Below are positions 1-9,802 of a stretch of DNA of 64,000 nucleotides, piece after piece. Within the stretch, counting starts at the first letter, position 1; every line of letters starts with the position of its first letter. A program made the translations under genes and the position numbers. The DNA comes from Candidatus Anammoximicrobium sp. (GTDB taxonomy: Bacteria > Planctomycetota > Planctomycetia > Pirellulales > Pirellulaceae). Under the pieces are notes generated by a model. The model made no database searches. It had not been told where the DNA came from and saw nothing but the letters and a program-made list of their open reading frames with translations. The stretch spans positions 1 to 64,000 of the forward strand of contig JAAYYU010000311.1 of the NCBI GenBank assembly GCA_012515235.1, written 5' to 3'.

Positions 1-243
1 ACACGCCTACCTGCTTCTCTGCCTGCCATCTCGATTGCCCGCTTGCCGATTTGCCCCGTGCAAGACGCGAGCGATTAGGTGGGACGAGATGCACGCCTCC
101 TGTTCCGCCCCCCTTTGTACAAGGGTTTCAAACACTGTCAACTAGGCGGGCAAAGCGACAGATAAAAAAACGTGAATCGGTCAATGGTCAATGCTCACCG
201 GTCACCGCTCACCTCTTCCAACTGAGCGAACCACTCATCCAGA

Positions 244-761
244 TCGCTGGACGCTCTGGCCGACGCGGAAATCCGCCAACGGCTGCGGCACGTCTGGACG
301 GAACCGCTGAGCTTAGCCCCCGCCGGCCGCTCGGCCTGCGTCACACGCGAGTTCGCCGCCTAGTTGGCCGAGTTGGCCAGGTCGCTGAAAGCGGCCGGCC
401 ACCACGCCGACGAGGTGGCCCCTTTGCTGCTGCGGTGCTTTGTCACCGTGTTCGCCGAAGACGTCGAACGGCTGCCGCGGGAGCCGTTTCGGAACCTGCT
501 GCACAGCTCGGACGACGTGGCTCACTTTCTGCAGCTGGTCGAGGAACTCTGACGGACGATGAACCGTGGCGGATTTTCGATCCAACTCCGCACCTGCCTG
601 CTGCCCTTCAACGGCGGCCTATTCGCCGCCCCGTCGGCACGTTGCTGGAACGGGCCCTGGACTCGGTCGAGCGGCACAAGCTGGGAGCCCACTACACGCC
701 GCTGGCGTACGTCGAACGACTGGTGATCCCGACAGTGATTCAGCCGCTGCGGGAGGGGTAG
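244..761 (+). pseudogene. Eroded N6-adenine DNA methyltransferase (type IIG/Eco57I-like) remnant
   Basis: Translation shows stretches characteristic of large type IIG-like adenine methyltransferases, but not in one open frame. One frame reads VWTEPLSLAP, then TREFAA, a TAG stop at 361, LAELARSLKAAGHH, LLLRCFVTVFAEDV, a TGA stop at 550 where the family usually has Trp, and LPFNGGLFA. The reading then jumps to another frame near 635 for GTLLERALDSVERHKLGAHY and TPLAYVERLVIP, ending at a stop at 761. The catalytic NPPF region and everything C-terminal are missing, and sequence between FNGGLF and GTLLERAL is shortened. I read it as a dead fragment of a restriction-modification gene. The family assignment rests on recalled motif order. 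The preceding bases 1-243 show no gene. Confidence 0.7.
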
Positions 762-1124
762 GGCGCCGTCCGCACGGCGGCGGCGACGCACGTTCAGCGG
801 CCGGCCGCAGGCGGCAATCGTAGACGGCGAAGTCCTCGAAGCCGGTCAGAATGCTCAGCGGCAATCTGGCGGACCACGCCTCGCGGCGCAACTGGAGGGC
901 GGGGGGCGTTCCGCCCGGCCGCCTTTCGCGCCGCCCTGCGACGCCACGCCCGTCGAAGCGGAGGGACCGGCTGGCAGCCGTTGTCGTTGGGCGGCATGAT
1001 GGACGCGATCCCAGGCGGCTGGTATTCTGCTGCGCAAGCAACGGGAAGCGGTTGGCGTGCTGCGCGGCGAGCCTTTGCGGACGGCAACCATTTCGACAAC
1101 AGCCGTAATCACCAGGAGGCGATC
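762..1124. other. Intergenic, no gene seen
   Basis: No convincing coding frame on either strand. It separates the methyltransferase relic from the Tat-exported gene and ends with the AGGAGG ribosome-binding site (1114-1119) of that gene. It may contain further unrecognisable debris of the relic. Confidence 0.5.
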
Positions 1125-2639
1125 ATGGACAGGCGACAGTTTTTCAAGACGGGCGTCCAGGCCGCCGCGGCGGGCGCCGCGATTTCCCTCCCCCTCGACT
1201 CCAGCCAGGCTGGCGACGCACCCGCGGCGAAACCCGCTGCCGGAGCGGCCCAGGCGCCGGCGATTCTGGTCAGCTACACGGCGGACGAGCACCGGCGGCG
1301 ACTGGCCAACGTCGGCCTCTGCACGCGGAAGATCCGCAAGTGCCTGCGCCGGCACCTGATCACCGACTATCTCCCCGCGCAGTGCGTGTACAACCTGGGC
1401 GAGTATCCCAGCCGCACGCCGTGGGAGCCGGGCGAATACGACGAACAGGAATTGGACCGGCTGAAGGAACATGGAATCCAGTTGATTCACGTCATGGACG
1501 AATGGAACGATCGGTACGGGCTGTTTGGCCGCAACAAGCTGACGGCGGTGAACCCGGAGGGCTTTCGGCGTTTCGTCACGATGGTCCACCAGCGCGGGAT
1601 CAAGATCCTGGCCTATGCGTCCAGCGGCTATTTTGCCGGGCACGATCCCGATTACCGCACGGAATGGTCGCGGCCGGGCGATGTGCTCAGCGGCTGGTGG
1701 GATCTGCCGCGCTGCGCGCCGGCCAGTCCCGGCTGGCGCGCGTACTTCCTGCCGCGCATGGTGCAGATCCTGGAGGACTATGAACTCGACGGCCTCTATA
1801 ACGACTGGGGCTATGTGCCCAACGCCCAGAAACGGATCAAGCAGCTGGCCCCGGACGAGATGCCTGTTTTTGAAGAGACGCCCGAGTACGACGGCGCCGT
1901 CACCGATCTGCTGTACCTGATCTACTCGGAAATCAAGCGGCGGGGCGGGATCTACAAGATGCACGCGGACCGGGCCAACGAGCCCCGGACCGGCGGACTC
2001 AAAGTCTACGACTACCTGTGGGTGGGCGAAAACGTCGAAAACGCCGACGGCTTGCGCACCGCGACCAAGAACCACACGCCGTACGTGGTGCCCTGCATCC
2101 AGGGGACTTCCGCCAAGGTCGAGGGCGAAAGCGAACACTTCCTGCACTCGATTCCCTACCTGCAATTCCCGCTGCTGCAGGGCGGGCGGCCGCTGACCGG
2201 AGAGCGGGCCGTGATTCCCATTCCGCGTTTGCCGGGGGTGCAAGAGCGCGGGTTCTACCGGGCCGCCTGGGAGTACTATCAGGCGCATCCGAACGGACCC
2301 TACATCTACGGCGGCTGGGATCCGATCCCGCCCAACCCGGACATGCGGCCCGCTCACGCCCGCTGGCTGAAGCAATACCTGCCGTTGGTGGAAGACGGAA
2401 CGTGGGCGTATCTGGAGATCGCCGACTCGGATTTGTTCGCCACCCCGCTGCCATCCGAGTGCGTGGCTTCCGCCTTTGCCAATCGCGACCTGCACCTGGT
2501 CTTGGCCAACTACGGGCAATCGCCCCAGCGGGTCGAGATGGCCGACGCGTATGTCCCCTTGGACGACACCGACGCTGCTCCGGCAAAGCAGTGGGAATTG
2601 CCCAAGCGGTCGCTGCGGATTCTGCGGTATTCCGCGTGA
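1125..2639 (+). CDS. Tat-exported glycoside-hydrolase-like TIM-barrel protein
   Basis: The start at 1125 is chosen over upstream in-frame codons because it has AGGAGG six bases before it and opens with a twin-arginine signal: MDRRQFFKTG followed by an Ala-rich hydrophobic stretch to about residue 35. The 504-residue product is therefore probably exported folded. The mature part has the alternating pattern of a TIM barrel, with LKEHGIQLIHVMDEWNDRYG, IKILAYASSGYF and ELDGLYNDWGY, resembling putative glycoside hydrolases and alpha-galactosidase-like proteins of planctomycetes. Acidic residues at strand ends (DEWND, DGLYND) are candidate catalytic groups. The C-terminal roughly 80 residues look like a beta-sandwich cap. 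Substrate unknown. It may share an orientation unit with the propeller gene 128 bp downstream. Confidence 0.7.
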   Translation: MDRRQFFKTGVQAAAAGAAISLPLDSSQAGDAPAAKPAAGAAQAPAILVSYTADEHRRRLANVGLCTRKIRKCLRRHLITDYLPAQCVYNLGEYPSRTPWEPGEYDEQELDRLKEHGIQLIHVMDEWNDRYGLFGRNKLTAVNPEGFRRFVTMVHQRGIKILAYASSGYFAGHDPDYRTEWSRPGDVLSGWWDLPRCAPASPGWRAYFLPRMVQILEDYELDGLYNDWGYVPNAQKRIKQLAPDEMPVFEETPEYDGAVTDLLYLIYSEIKRRGGIYKMHADRANEPRTGGLKVYDYLWVGENVENADGLRTATKNHTPYVVPCIQGTSAKVEGESEHFLHSIPYLQFPLLQGGRPLTGERAVIPIPRLPGVQERGFYRAAWEYYQAHPNGPYIYGGWDPIPPNPDMRPAHARWLKQYLPLVEDGTWAYLEIADSDLFATPLPSECVASAFANRDLHLVLANYGQSPQRVEMADAYVPLDDTDAAPAKQWELPKRSLRILRYSA

Positions 2640-2767
2640 ACCGGACACCACCGCGTGCCGGCCGGGTTTTCGGACCCCCGCGCTGGGCCTCGACGTCGTG
2701 CCGGGACTCGGCGCGGCGGAGCGAGCACGTACAATCAAGCCCTCTCCAACAACCAGGGAGCAGTTGC

Positions 2768-5707
2768 ATGAAGAGCTGGCGGCGAAGCGTAACGGTCTGC
2801 CTGGGCGTCCTGGGACTGACGCTTGGCTCCGGCGTGCGTGGCGACGATTGGCCGCAGTGGGGCGGCCGTTCGGAACGGAACATGGTCAGCGGCGAGCGGA
2901 ACCTGCCGGACCTGCGACCGCGGGCCGGCGGGCCGGCGACAAGTCTGAACGAGCCCGGCAATCCGTACGTCAAGTGGAAGCACAGATTGGCTGCCAGCAC
3001 GTACGGCAACCCGACCGTGGCGGACGGCCGCGTGTTCGTGGGCACGGGCGGCCCCGACTGCGGCCGCGTCGTCTGCCTGGACGAGGCGACGGGCCGGCTG
3101 GTCTGGGAACTGATCGCTCCGCACCGCGAGTTCCCCACGCCCGAACGTCCTGAGAAGTGGGCCAAAGCCAGCAGTTGGGATTACTACCTGCTGTCGGGCG
3201 GACAGGCGTTGGGGATCTGCTCTTCGCCGACGGTCGACGGCGATCGCGTGTATGTTGTGAGCAACCGCGGCGAAGTGCTGGGTCTGGATGCGCGCGGCCT
3301 GGCCAACGGCAACCAGGGGCCGTTCACCGACGAAGCGGGCTATCAAGCGGACGGCCAGGACCGCCCCGCCCCACTGACCGCGACCGACGCCGACATCCTC
3401 TGGCGTTTCGACCTCTGGACTGAAATCCCTTCCCGACCGGCCGACCTGTTCAGCAACTCGGCCCTGGTTCACGGCGACTGTGTGTACCTTTCGACGGGCA
3501 ACGGAGTGGAATTGCACTGGACGTGGGGCGGCCCGGTCGCTCCGCCGAATCCGCGGGCTCCCAGCCTGATCGCACTGGACAAACACACCGGGAGGCTGGT
3601 CGCTCAGGACGACGAACAGATCGGCACCCGGTTGCTGCACGGGCAGTTTTCTTCGCCCTGCCTGGCGTGCGTGGGGGACAAGCCGCTGGTCTTATACGCC
3701 GGCGGGGACGCGGTGCTGTATGCCTTTGAGCCGCTGACCGCAATCCCGGACAAGTCCGTCCCGCTTCGAAAGGTCTGGTCCTACGACTGCGTGCCGCCGG
3801 AGTACCGGGTGAAGGACGACAACGGCCAGCCGATCGAATACCGGGCCGGGAATTGGCATTCGCCACTGGCGGTGGGAAAGTACGGCAACAAGGCCGATCG
3901 GGCAGATTTCGTCGGACCTAGCGAGGTGATTGCCACGCCGGTTGTCCAGCAGGGTCGCGTGTACGTCGCCATCGGCCGCGACCCCGCCCACGGCCGCGGC
4001 CGCGGAGCGCTGCACTGCATCGATCCAACCAAGACGGGCGACATCACCAAGACGGGCAAGGTCTGGACGTACCAAGGCATCCAGCGCAGCATCTGTACAG
4101 CCTCCGTTTCCGACGGGTTGGTGTACGTGGCCGATATTGCCGGATGGGTCCACTGTCTGGACGCCGACACGGGCCAGTGTTACTGGACCCACGACACCCA
4201 GAGTTACCAATTCAACGGCGCAATCTGGGGGTCGCCCCTGACGGCCGACGGCAAGGTCTACCTGGTGACGCGGAAGTCGCTGTACGTGTTTGCCGCTGGC
4301 AAGCAGAAGCAGATCCTGGCCACGGTGCGGTTGGGCGGCGAATGCTCGCCGGTTGCGGCCAACGGCGTCCTGTACGTGGTGTTGCGGGGAATCCTGTACG
4401 CCTTGCACTCGCCGGACCGGAAAGCCCCAGCGGATTTGCCGGATCGAGGCCGCGTTGCGAGCGGGCCGGAGGGGCCGGAACGGGCCGCGCCGAACGCTCG
4501 GAAGACGACCGGCGACGGGCACGAATGGCCCGGTTGGCGCGGGCCGCGCGGCGACGGCTTCTCGCCCGAAGTGCCGCGCCGACTGCCGCCCAAAAAGTTG
4601 CTCTGGACCCGCGCCATGGCGGGCGAGTGCCATGCGCCGCTCGCGGTCGGCGGCGGCTACGTCGTGGCGGCCGATGGCGACGGCCGCCGCGACTATTGGC
4701 GGTGCTTCCGCGCCGTCGACGGGACTCCGTCCTGGACCTACGAATATCCGAACGCTGAGAAAATGGAATACGGCGCCGTCCCCCGCGCCGCTCCGCGAAT
4801 CGACGGCGGCAAGGTCTACTGCCTGAACGCCTGGGGCGAATTGTTCTGTCTGGAGCTGGCCACCGGAAAGCCGGTTTGGACCAAGCACCTGGCCCGCGAG
4901 TTCCAATCGAAGACGCCGACGTGGGGCTTCTGTTGCTCGCCGCTAATCGCCCACGGCAACTTGATCGTCAACCCCGGCGGCAAGGGTGGCCCGGTAGCGG
5001 CCCTGGACCCGCAGACCGGCAACGTGGTCTGGACCGGCCAAGGCGACGGCCTGAACTACTCCTCCTTTCTGTTGGGCGTGTTTGGCGGCGTCGAGCAGTT
5101 GGTCGGCTACGACCGGAAGACGGCAGGCGGCTGGGACGTCAAGACCGGGCAACGTCTGTGGACGCTCGACGTAGACGCCTCGTACGGCTACATCGCCCCG
5201 GCGCCCGTGGCCGTCGGCGACAAGCTGTTGCTGACGAGCGATCAGCAGGACGCCCGGCTGCTGGCCTTCACGGCAGATGGCAAGATCGTCGCCGAGCCGG
5301 TTGCCGAAAACATGGACCTGGCCCCGGAGATCGCCACGCCTTGCGCGTGGGGAGGCCAGATTCTCGCCGCCTCTTCGGGCCTGCTGCTGCTGGAGGGCAA
5401 CGCCGCCGATTCCGGCGAGTCACTGAAAACCTTGTGGCTGGATGACTCGGAGGATTTCCTCCGCGGGCTGTGTCATGCGATCGTGTCGGACGACCGCGCC
5501 CTGGTCCTGTGCGAGGACGGCCAGCTCCTGCTGCTGGCGACGGACCGCAAGTCCTGCACGATTCTCGACCGCGTGAAGCTGTGCGATCACACGTGGGTTT
5601 TCCCGGCGTTGGCCAACGGACGGCTGTACGTGCGAGATCGGGCCGGAATCTATTGCTACGACATGCGCACTTTGGAACCAGCGGCCGAACGCGGCCCGGA
5701 AAACTGA
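2768..5707 (+). CDS. Large secreted PQQ-like beta-propeller protein (two propeller halves)
   Basis: 979 residues from an ATG preceded by AGGGAG. The N-terminus MKSWRRSVTVCLGVLGLTLG is a Sec signal peptide. The mature protein starts DDWPQWGG, a typical opening of planctomycete PQQ-binding-like (BamB-type) propellers. Blades recur as VADGRVFVGT, LDEATGRLVWE, SDGLVYVADIAGWVHCLD and DADTGQCYW. A second propeller begins near residue 590 with another EWPGWRGPRGDGFSP opening, so the protein is a tandem of two propellers joined by a charged linker. Such proteins are predicted periplasmic or surface scaffolds, and PQQ binding itself is rarely shown. No dehydrogenase catalytic motif was recognised. Confidence 0.8.
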   Translation: MKSWRRSVTVCLGVLGLTLGSGVRGDDWPQWGGRSERNMVSGERNLPDLRPRAGGPATSLNEPGNPYVKWKHRLAASTYGNPTVADGRVFVGTGGPDCGRVVCLDEATGRLVWELIAPHREFPTPERPEKWAKASSWDYYLLSGGQALGICSSPTVDGDRVYVVSNRGEVLGLDARGLANGNQGPFTDEAGYQADGQDRPAPLTATDADILWRFDLWTEIPSRPADLFSNSALVHGDCVYLSTGNGVELHWTWGGPVAPPNPRAPSLIALDKHTGRLVAQDDEQIGTRLLHGQFSSPCLACVGDKPLVLYAGGDAVLYAFEPLTAIPDKSVPLRKVWSYDCVPPEYRVKDDNGQPIEYRAGNWHSPLAVGKYGNKADRADFVGPSEVIATPVVQQGRVYVAIGRDPAHGRGRGALHCIDPTKTGDITKTGKVWTYQGIQRSICTASVSDGLVYVADIAGWVHCLDADTGQCYWTHDTQSYQFNGAIWGSPLTADGKVYLVTRKSLYVFAAGKQKQILATVRLGGECSPVAANGVLYVVLRGILYALHSPDRKAPADLPDRGRVASGPEGPERAAPNARKTTGDGHEWPGWRGPRGDGFSPEVPRRLPPKKLLWTRAMAGECHAPLAVGGGYVVAADGDGRRDYWRCFRAVDGTPSWTYEYPNAEKMEYGAVPRAAPRIDGGKVYCLNAWGELFCLELATGKPVWTKHLAREFQSKTPTWGFCCSPLIAHGNLIVNPGGKGGPVAALDPQTGNVVWTGQGDGLNYSSFLLGVFGGVEQLVGYDRKTAGGWDVKTGQRLWTLDVDASYGYIAPAPVAVGDKLLLTSDQQDARLLAFTADGKIVAEPVAENMDLAPEIATPCAWGGQILAASSGLLLLEGNAADSGESLKTLWLDDSEDFLRGLCHAIVSDDRALVLCEDGQLLLLATDRKSCTILDRVKLCDHTWVFPALANGRLYVRDRAGIYCYDMRTLEPAAERGPEN

Positions 5708-5727
5708 GGCGGCCAGCCAGCCCGGCG

Positions 5728-7050
5728 TTACCGCGTTCCGGTGGCCGGCGGTTCGTCCAGCGCGCGCAGCAGAGCCCACAGGGCGGTTCGGCCGGTGGCG
5801 CGCATGTCGCCGGGAGTGCGGCCGAACCAGGGGAACTCGAAGGTCACCGCCACGGGGTGGTACATCCGCTGGCAATACATTCTGGCCAGTTCCTTGTCGG
5901 GCGGCTGCGCCGGCGACGGGGTCGGCCCCCGAATCATCCACTGCTTGCCGAATTGGAGTTGATCGGGCATGAAGCGCACGAACCGCTCGCTGACGGCAGG
6001 CTCCAGGAACAGCAGTCCGTCGATGCGTTGGCTTTGCCAGTTGTGCAGGTCGATCAGCAGCGCGGGCTGGACCTGATCCATGACCTGTTTGAGCAGCTGC
6101 TGCACGCGCGACGTCGCCGGCGTGAGAAACTGGGGGTCGGCCCCGTCGGGCGCGGTGAGCTTGCCCAGGCCGTCAAACACGCCGTCGGGGTTCATCATGG
6201 GGATCACGTGGAAGACGTGCTGGCGCACGGCCTGGGCGGCGTACGGCTCGCCGCTGATCAGCCAGCGGACCATGCCTTCCAGCGTATAGCTGCCGGCGCT
6301 CTCATAGGCGTGCAGGCGGGCGTACATCAACGCCGGCTTCTTGGTCCGCGGCGAATCGTCGGTGATCCGCAACAGCCACAGATTTCGACCTTCGTCGCTG
6401 TCCCCCAGCTTCTGGACGCGGACCAGCGGGTGACCGCGCAGCGAGTCCACGAACTGCTCGCCCTGCGTGTAGGTGTAGGGCGGATGCCAGTGAATCTCCG
6501 TCTCACCTGGCGCCAGGTCCAAGCGGACCAGGCCCACCGAGTCCTCGACGTCCGCCAGCACGGTCCGCCAGTCCGTTTCTCCCGGCCCGCGCACGACCAC
6601 GAAATCGCGGTACGACATGTACTCTTTCACGCTGCTGAAGCGAGGCACGTCCTTCGCCGGGGCCTGGTGATACTGCCAATCGATCAGCAGCTCGACCGGC
6701 CGCGCCGCCGGGCCGTTGTTGACGACCTTGAATCCCAGGCGGGTGCTCCGCCCCACCGCATCCTCGCCGGTTCCCGGACGGACACGCCAGGACGGAAAGA
6801 TGCGGAAGCGGCGGGGGCCTTCCCGCCGCACGCCTTCCAGGCTCTGCGGGCAACTGCCCTCGAACCCGGTCACAATTCGCAACTCGTCCCGGCTGGTCGC
6901 CGCGTCGCGTGGAGCCGGCGACTGGCCGTCTGCGGCACCGGCGGCTGTCGCGAGGAGAGCGGCGACAAGGCAGGCCCGGCGGCAGCCGTGAAGGGCCGCC
7001 GGCCCAGCCGTCCGAGGAAATGCACACGACCAACGGCACGGTCTGTTCAT
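5728..7050 (-). CDS. M14-family zinc carboxypeptidase-like protein, exported
   Basis: 440 residues; the ATG is preceded by AGGAG seven bases away. A hydrophobic signal-like stretch lies at residues 27-40. An N-terminal beta domain (about 50-190) is followed by an M14 fold. The zinc ligand pair HxxE is at H247/E250 in LHAYESAGSY, the third ligand is probably H336 in IDLHNW, and a substrate-binding loop reads MMNPDGVFDG. A late Glu in VTFEFPWFGR is the candidate catalytic base. The N-domain plus M14 arrangement resembles cytosolic-carboxypeptidase-like (M14B/D-type) enzymes. It probably trims C-terminal residues from peptides or murein peptides; substrate not predictable. It lies 143 bp downstream of argS on the same strand. 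Confidence 0.75.
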   Translation of the reverse strand: MNRPCRWSCAFPRTAGPAALHGCRRACLVAALLATAAGAADGQSPAPRDAATSRDELRIVTGFEGSCPQSLEGVRREGPRRFRIFPSWRVRPGTGEDAVGRSTRLGFKVVNNGPAARPVELLIDWQYHQAPAKDVPRFSSVKEYMSYRDFVVVRGPGETDWRTVLADVEDSVGLVRLDLAPGETEIHWHPPYTYTQGEQFVDSLRGHPLVRVQKLGDSDEGRNLWLLRITDDSPRTKKPALMYARLHAYESAGSYTLEGMVRWLISGEPYAAQAVRQHVFHVIPMMNPDGVFDGLGKLTAPDGADPQFLTPATSRVQQLLKQVMDQVQPALLIDLHNWQSQRIDGLLFLEPAVSERFVRFMPDQLQFGKQWMIRGPTPSPAQPPDKELARMYCQRMYHPVAVTFEFPWFGRTPGDMRATGRTALWALLRALDEPPATGTR

Positions 7051-7193
7051 CGCTCATCTCCTGCGAGGAACCGGTGACTTCTGCGGTTTGTCGCCGCACG
7101 GCTTTTCCGAGCCGGACGGATTTCTCTGGCCATCGCGACGGACGGCCCGGCTTGCAGAGCGGGGCTCCGACGCAGCCAGCTGCCGCCCGCGGT

Positions 7194-9167
7194 CTACATC
7201 TTGTCCACCACGTGGATGCCCAGCAAATCCAGCCCCTGGCGGATGGTGCGGCCGGTCAGGTCGCACAGCAGCAGGCGGCTGGTTCGCAACGTTTCCTTCT
7301 CGGCCGTCAGCACCGGGCATTGGTGATAGAACTCGGAAAAGCTCTTGGCCAAATCGAACAAGTAGCTGGTCAACTGACTGGGCCGGTAATCGGCCACGGC
7401 ATCCTGCAGGGCCTCGGCGAACTGGAGCAGCTTCAGGCCCAGCGTCCGCTCGGCCGGCGCTTCCAGCGCGAGTCGGTCGGCCGCGCGCCGCAGTGACTCC
7501 AAGTCCACCTGGCCTTTGGCAAAGATGCTTTGAGTCCGCGCGTAGGAATACTGCATGTACGTGGCCGTGTTGCCCTCCAGCGCGACCATCTTGTCGAAGC
7601 TGAAGACATAGTCGCTGGTCCGGTTCTGCGCCAGGTCGGCGTACTTGATGGCGGCGTGGCCGACGACGTGGGCGACGTGCCGGCGTTCGGCGTCGCTCAA
7701 TTCCGGCCCGCCCGGTTTGGCGTCGTCGTTGGCGCACACGACGCCGTACGCTTTGCTGACCGCTTCGTCCAACAGGCCTTCCAGGCCGACGGTGTCGCCG
7801 GAACGCGTCTTGTAGGGCTTGCCGTCCTCGCCCATCACCGTGCCGAAACTGATGTGCTGCAACTCGACGTGCTCGCAGCCCCACCGCCGGGCCGCGGCAA
7901 ACAGCTTGACAAAATGCTCGCTCTGCCGATGGTCGACGACGTACAGGATCGCATCCGGATTCCAGGTCTTGACCCGATACTCGATCGTCGCCAGATCGGT
8001 GGTGGCGTACAGGAAGGCGCCGTCGCGTTTCCGGATGATCAGCGGCGCGTCGAAGCCGTCGAGGAACACGCAGCTCGCTCCGTCGCTGTCCTGCGCCAAG
8101 CCGCGGCGGCGGAATTCCTCGACGACGCCCGCCAGTTGGTCGTGATAGAAGCTCTCGCCGTATTCGCAGTCGAAGCGGATGTCCAGGCGGTCGTAGATCC
8201 GCTGAATATCCTGCCGGCAGCGGGGCAGGAATTCGTGCCACAACGCCAGATTCTCCCGGTCTCCCGCGTGCAGCCTGGCCGTTTCCTGCAAGACGGCCTC
8301 GGCGATGCCCGGATGCTGGGCCGCCAGTTGCGCGAGCACGGGCGTCGCTTCGACGGCCTGGATCTTCCGCTGGGCCGCGGCCAGTTCGTCGCGCGTCTCC
8401 TGCAGCTGGGATTCCAATCTGCGGACCGCCTTGTCGGCCTTCTTCCGCAGGCTCTTGTCGGTGGCGGACAGCAACGCCCGCTGGTCGGCCAGCGCCGCCT
8501 CACGCTCGGTGAGCTGCCGTTCCCAATCCGGCACGGCCCGGCGAGTCTCGTAGTAGTCGACCAGCTGGTGCACCAGTTTGTACAAGCGGCTGAGTTCCGT
8601 CACGGGCTGCTGCCGGAACGCTGCCTCGTCTCGGAAATGCTTCCAGCCGTAGATGATCATCCCGAACTGAGTGCCCCAGTCGCCCAGGTGATTGTCGGTG
8701 ATTGTCCGGTGGCCGAGGAACCGCAGCGTCCGCGCCAACGCATCGCCGATCACGGTCGAACGGATGTGGCCGACGTGCATCGGCTTGGCCACGTTGGGCG
8801 ACGAGTAGTCGATGACGTAGGTCCGTGCCCGCGCCGCCGGTGAAATGCCCAATCGCTCGTCCTGCACGCGCCGCGCCAGTTCGGCCGCGAGCCATTCGTC
8901 CTTCAGTCGCAGATTGATGAATCCCGGCCCGGCGATCTCGGGCGCGTGGCACATGTCGTGGACGTCCAGTCGCTCGGCAATCGCCGCTGCCACGTCGCGC
9001 GGCGACTGACCCATCCGCTTGCCCAGAGGCATGGCGCAATTGGCCTGGTAGTCGCCGAAACGAGCGTCCTGTGCCGGCCGGATCAAGTCCAGCAGGCCGC
9101 TGGTGTCGTCGACCAAGGAGCCCAACGCGGCGGAAAACCGGCGGCGGAGTTCAGTCAGAGTGCTCAT
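7194..9167 (-). CDS. argS: Arginyl-tRNA synthetase
   Basis: Class I aminoacyl-tRNA synthetase that charges tRNA-Arg in the cytoplasm. The N-terminal Add-1 domain occupies about residues 1-110. The HIGH motif appears as HVGH (131-134) in SSPNVAKPMHVGHIRST. The KMSKS loop is degenerate, as is usual in many ArgS (KPYKTRSGDTV, 450-460). The anticodon-binding DALR domain fills the C-terminus, ending in the family-typical Met. The protein is 657 residues, longer than the usual 550-590. The excess is a charged heptad-rich segment at about 210-275 (ALADQRALLSATDKSLRKKA and following) that looks like a coiled-coil hairpin in the connective region. ATG start; rsfS ends 25 bp upstream, suggesting co-transcription. 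Confidence 0.95.
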   Translation of the reverse strand: MSTLTELRRRFSAALGSLVDDTSGLLDLIRPAQDARFGDYQANCAMPLGKRMGQSPRDVAAAIAERLDVHDMCHAPEIAGPGFINLRLKDEWLAAELARRVQDERLGISPAARARTYVIDYSSPNVAKPMHVGHIRSTVIGDALARTLRFLGHRTITDNHLGDWGTQFGMIIYGWKHFRDEAAFRQQPVTELSRLYKLVHQLVDYYETRRAVPDWERQLTEREAALADQRALLSATDKSLRKKADKAVRRLESQLQETRDELAAAQRKIQAVEATPVLAQLAAQHPGIAEAVLQETARLHAGDRENLALWHEFLPRCRQDIQRIYDRLDIRFDCEYGESFYHDQLAGVVEEFRRRGLAQDSDGASCVFLDGFDAPLIIRKRDGAFLYATTDLATIEYRVKTWNPDAILYVVDHRQSEHFVKLFAAARRWGCEHVELQHISFGTVMGEDGKPYKTRSGDTVGLEGLLDEAVSKAYGVVCANDDAKPGGPELSDAERRHVAHVVGHAAIKYADLAQNRTSDYVFSFDKMVALEGNTATYMQYSYARTQSIFAKGQVDLESLRRAADRLALEAPAERTLGLKLLQFAEALQDAVADYRPSQLTSYLFDLAKSFSEFYHQCPVLTAEKETLRTSRLLLCDLTGRTIRQGLDLLGIHVVDKM

Positions 9168-9192
9168 GGTGTTCTCCGAGTCGTCTGGGCCG

Positions 9193-9606
9193 TTAGCGGA
9201 TTCCCGCCAGCACGGTGCTCAAGTCGACTCGCTTGGCCTCCGCCCACAGGTTTTCGAGGTCGTAGTAGCTGCGGGTTTCGTCGTCGAACAGGTGGACCAC
9301 GACGGAACCGTAGTCCAGGACGATCCAGCGGCTTTCCGAATACCCCTCAATCGCCAGCCGTTTGTCGTCCATCTCTTCCTGCAGGACGCGGTCGATTTCC
9401 TCGCTGATGGCGTGCAGCTGCCGGCGACTGGTGCCGGTGGCAATCACGAAGTAATCGAAGATCGCCGTCAACTCGCGCAGGTCCAGCACGGCCACGTCGC
9501 GGCCGCGGTGCTCGGCTGCCGTCCGCGCCGCGGCCAGCGCCAGCTGCAGACTCCGCTCTGGATCAACTCGAACCGCCGTCGCGTTTTTGGTTTTGGTATT
9601 CGCCAC
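9193..9606 (-). CDS. rsfS: Ribosomal silencing factor RsfS
   Basis: Binds ribosomal protein uL14 on the large subunit and blocks subunit joining under starvation. Diagnostic family motifs are present: DLRELTAIFDYFVIATG, SRRQLHAISEEI, GYSESRWIVLDYGSVVVHLF and YYDLENLWAEA. I place the start at the GTG at 9606 because AAGGAAAGG precedes it at good spacing, and the resulting 137 residues begin close to where the family begins. An upstream in-frame GTG at 9699 would add a 31-residue tail without family character. It precedes argS in the same direction and lies 196 bp downstream of rnpB. Confidence 0.92.
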   Translation of the reverse strand: MANTKTKNATAVRVDPERSLQLALAAARTAAEHRGRDVAVLDLRELTAIFDYFVIATGTSRRQLHAISEEIDRVLQEEMDDKRLAIEGYSESRWIVLDYGSVVVHLFDDETRSYYDLENLWAEAKRVDLSTVLAGIR

Positions 9607-9802
9607 GCAACCCTTTCCTTCGCATGTCGACTCGGAACGCCCCACCGAACACATCACCGGCCGGGAATCCGCAACCGGCGTGGTCTGGGACCAGTCCACC
9701 CAGCTTGCGGCTAGCCCTCTCCGGGCACTTACGCCCCAGCATTCTATCGTGCTCAGAGGCCGATGTCATCCGGCAGGTTCAGCCGAATCTCGTGAGAAAA
9801 CG

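Noticed and set aside
855..2738. Long minus-strand open frame opposite the first Tat protein
   Set aside because: Arg/Gly/Val-rich composition, no ribosome-binding site, and the plus-strand gene has a clear signal peptide. It is a high-GC antisense shadow.
9607..9699. Longer rsfS start at GTG 9699
   Set aside because: No Shine-Dalgarno and the extra 31 residues show no family character; the GTG at 9606 has AAGGAAAGG.
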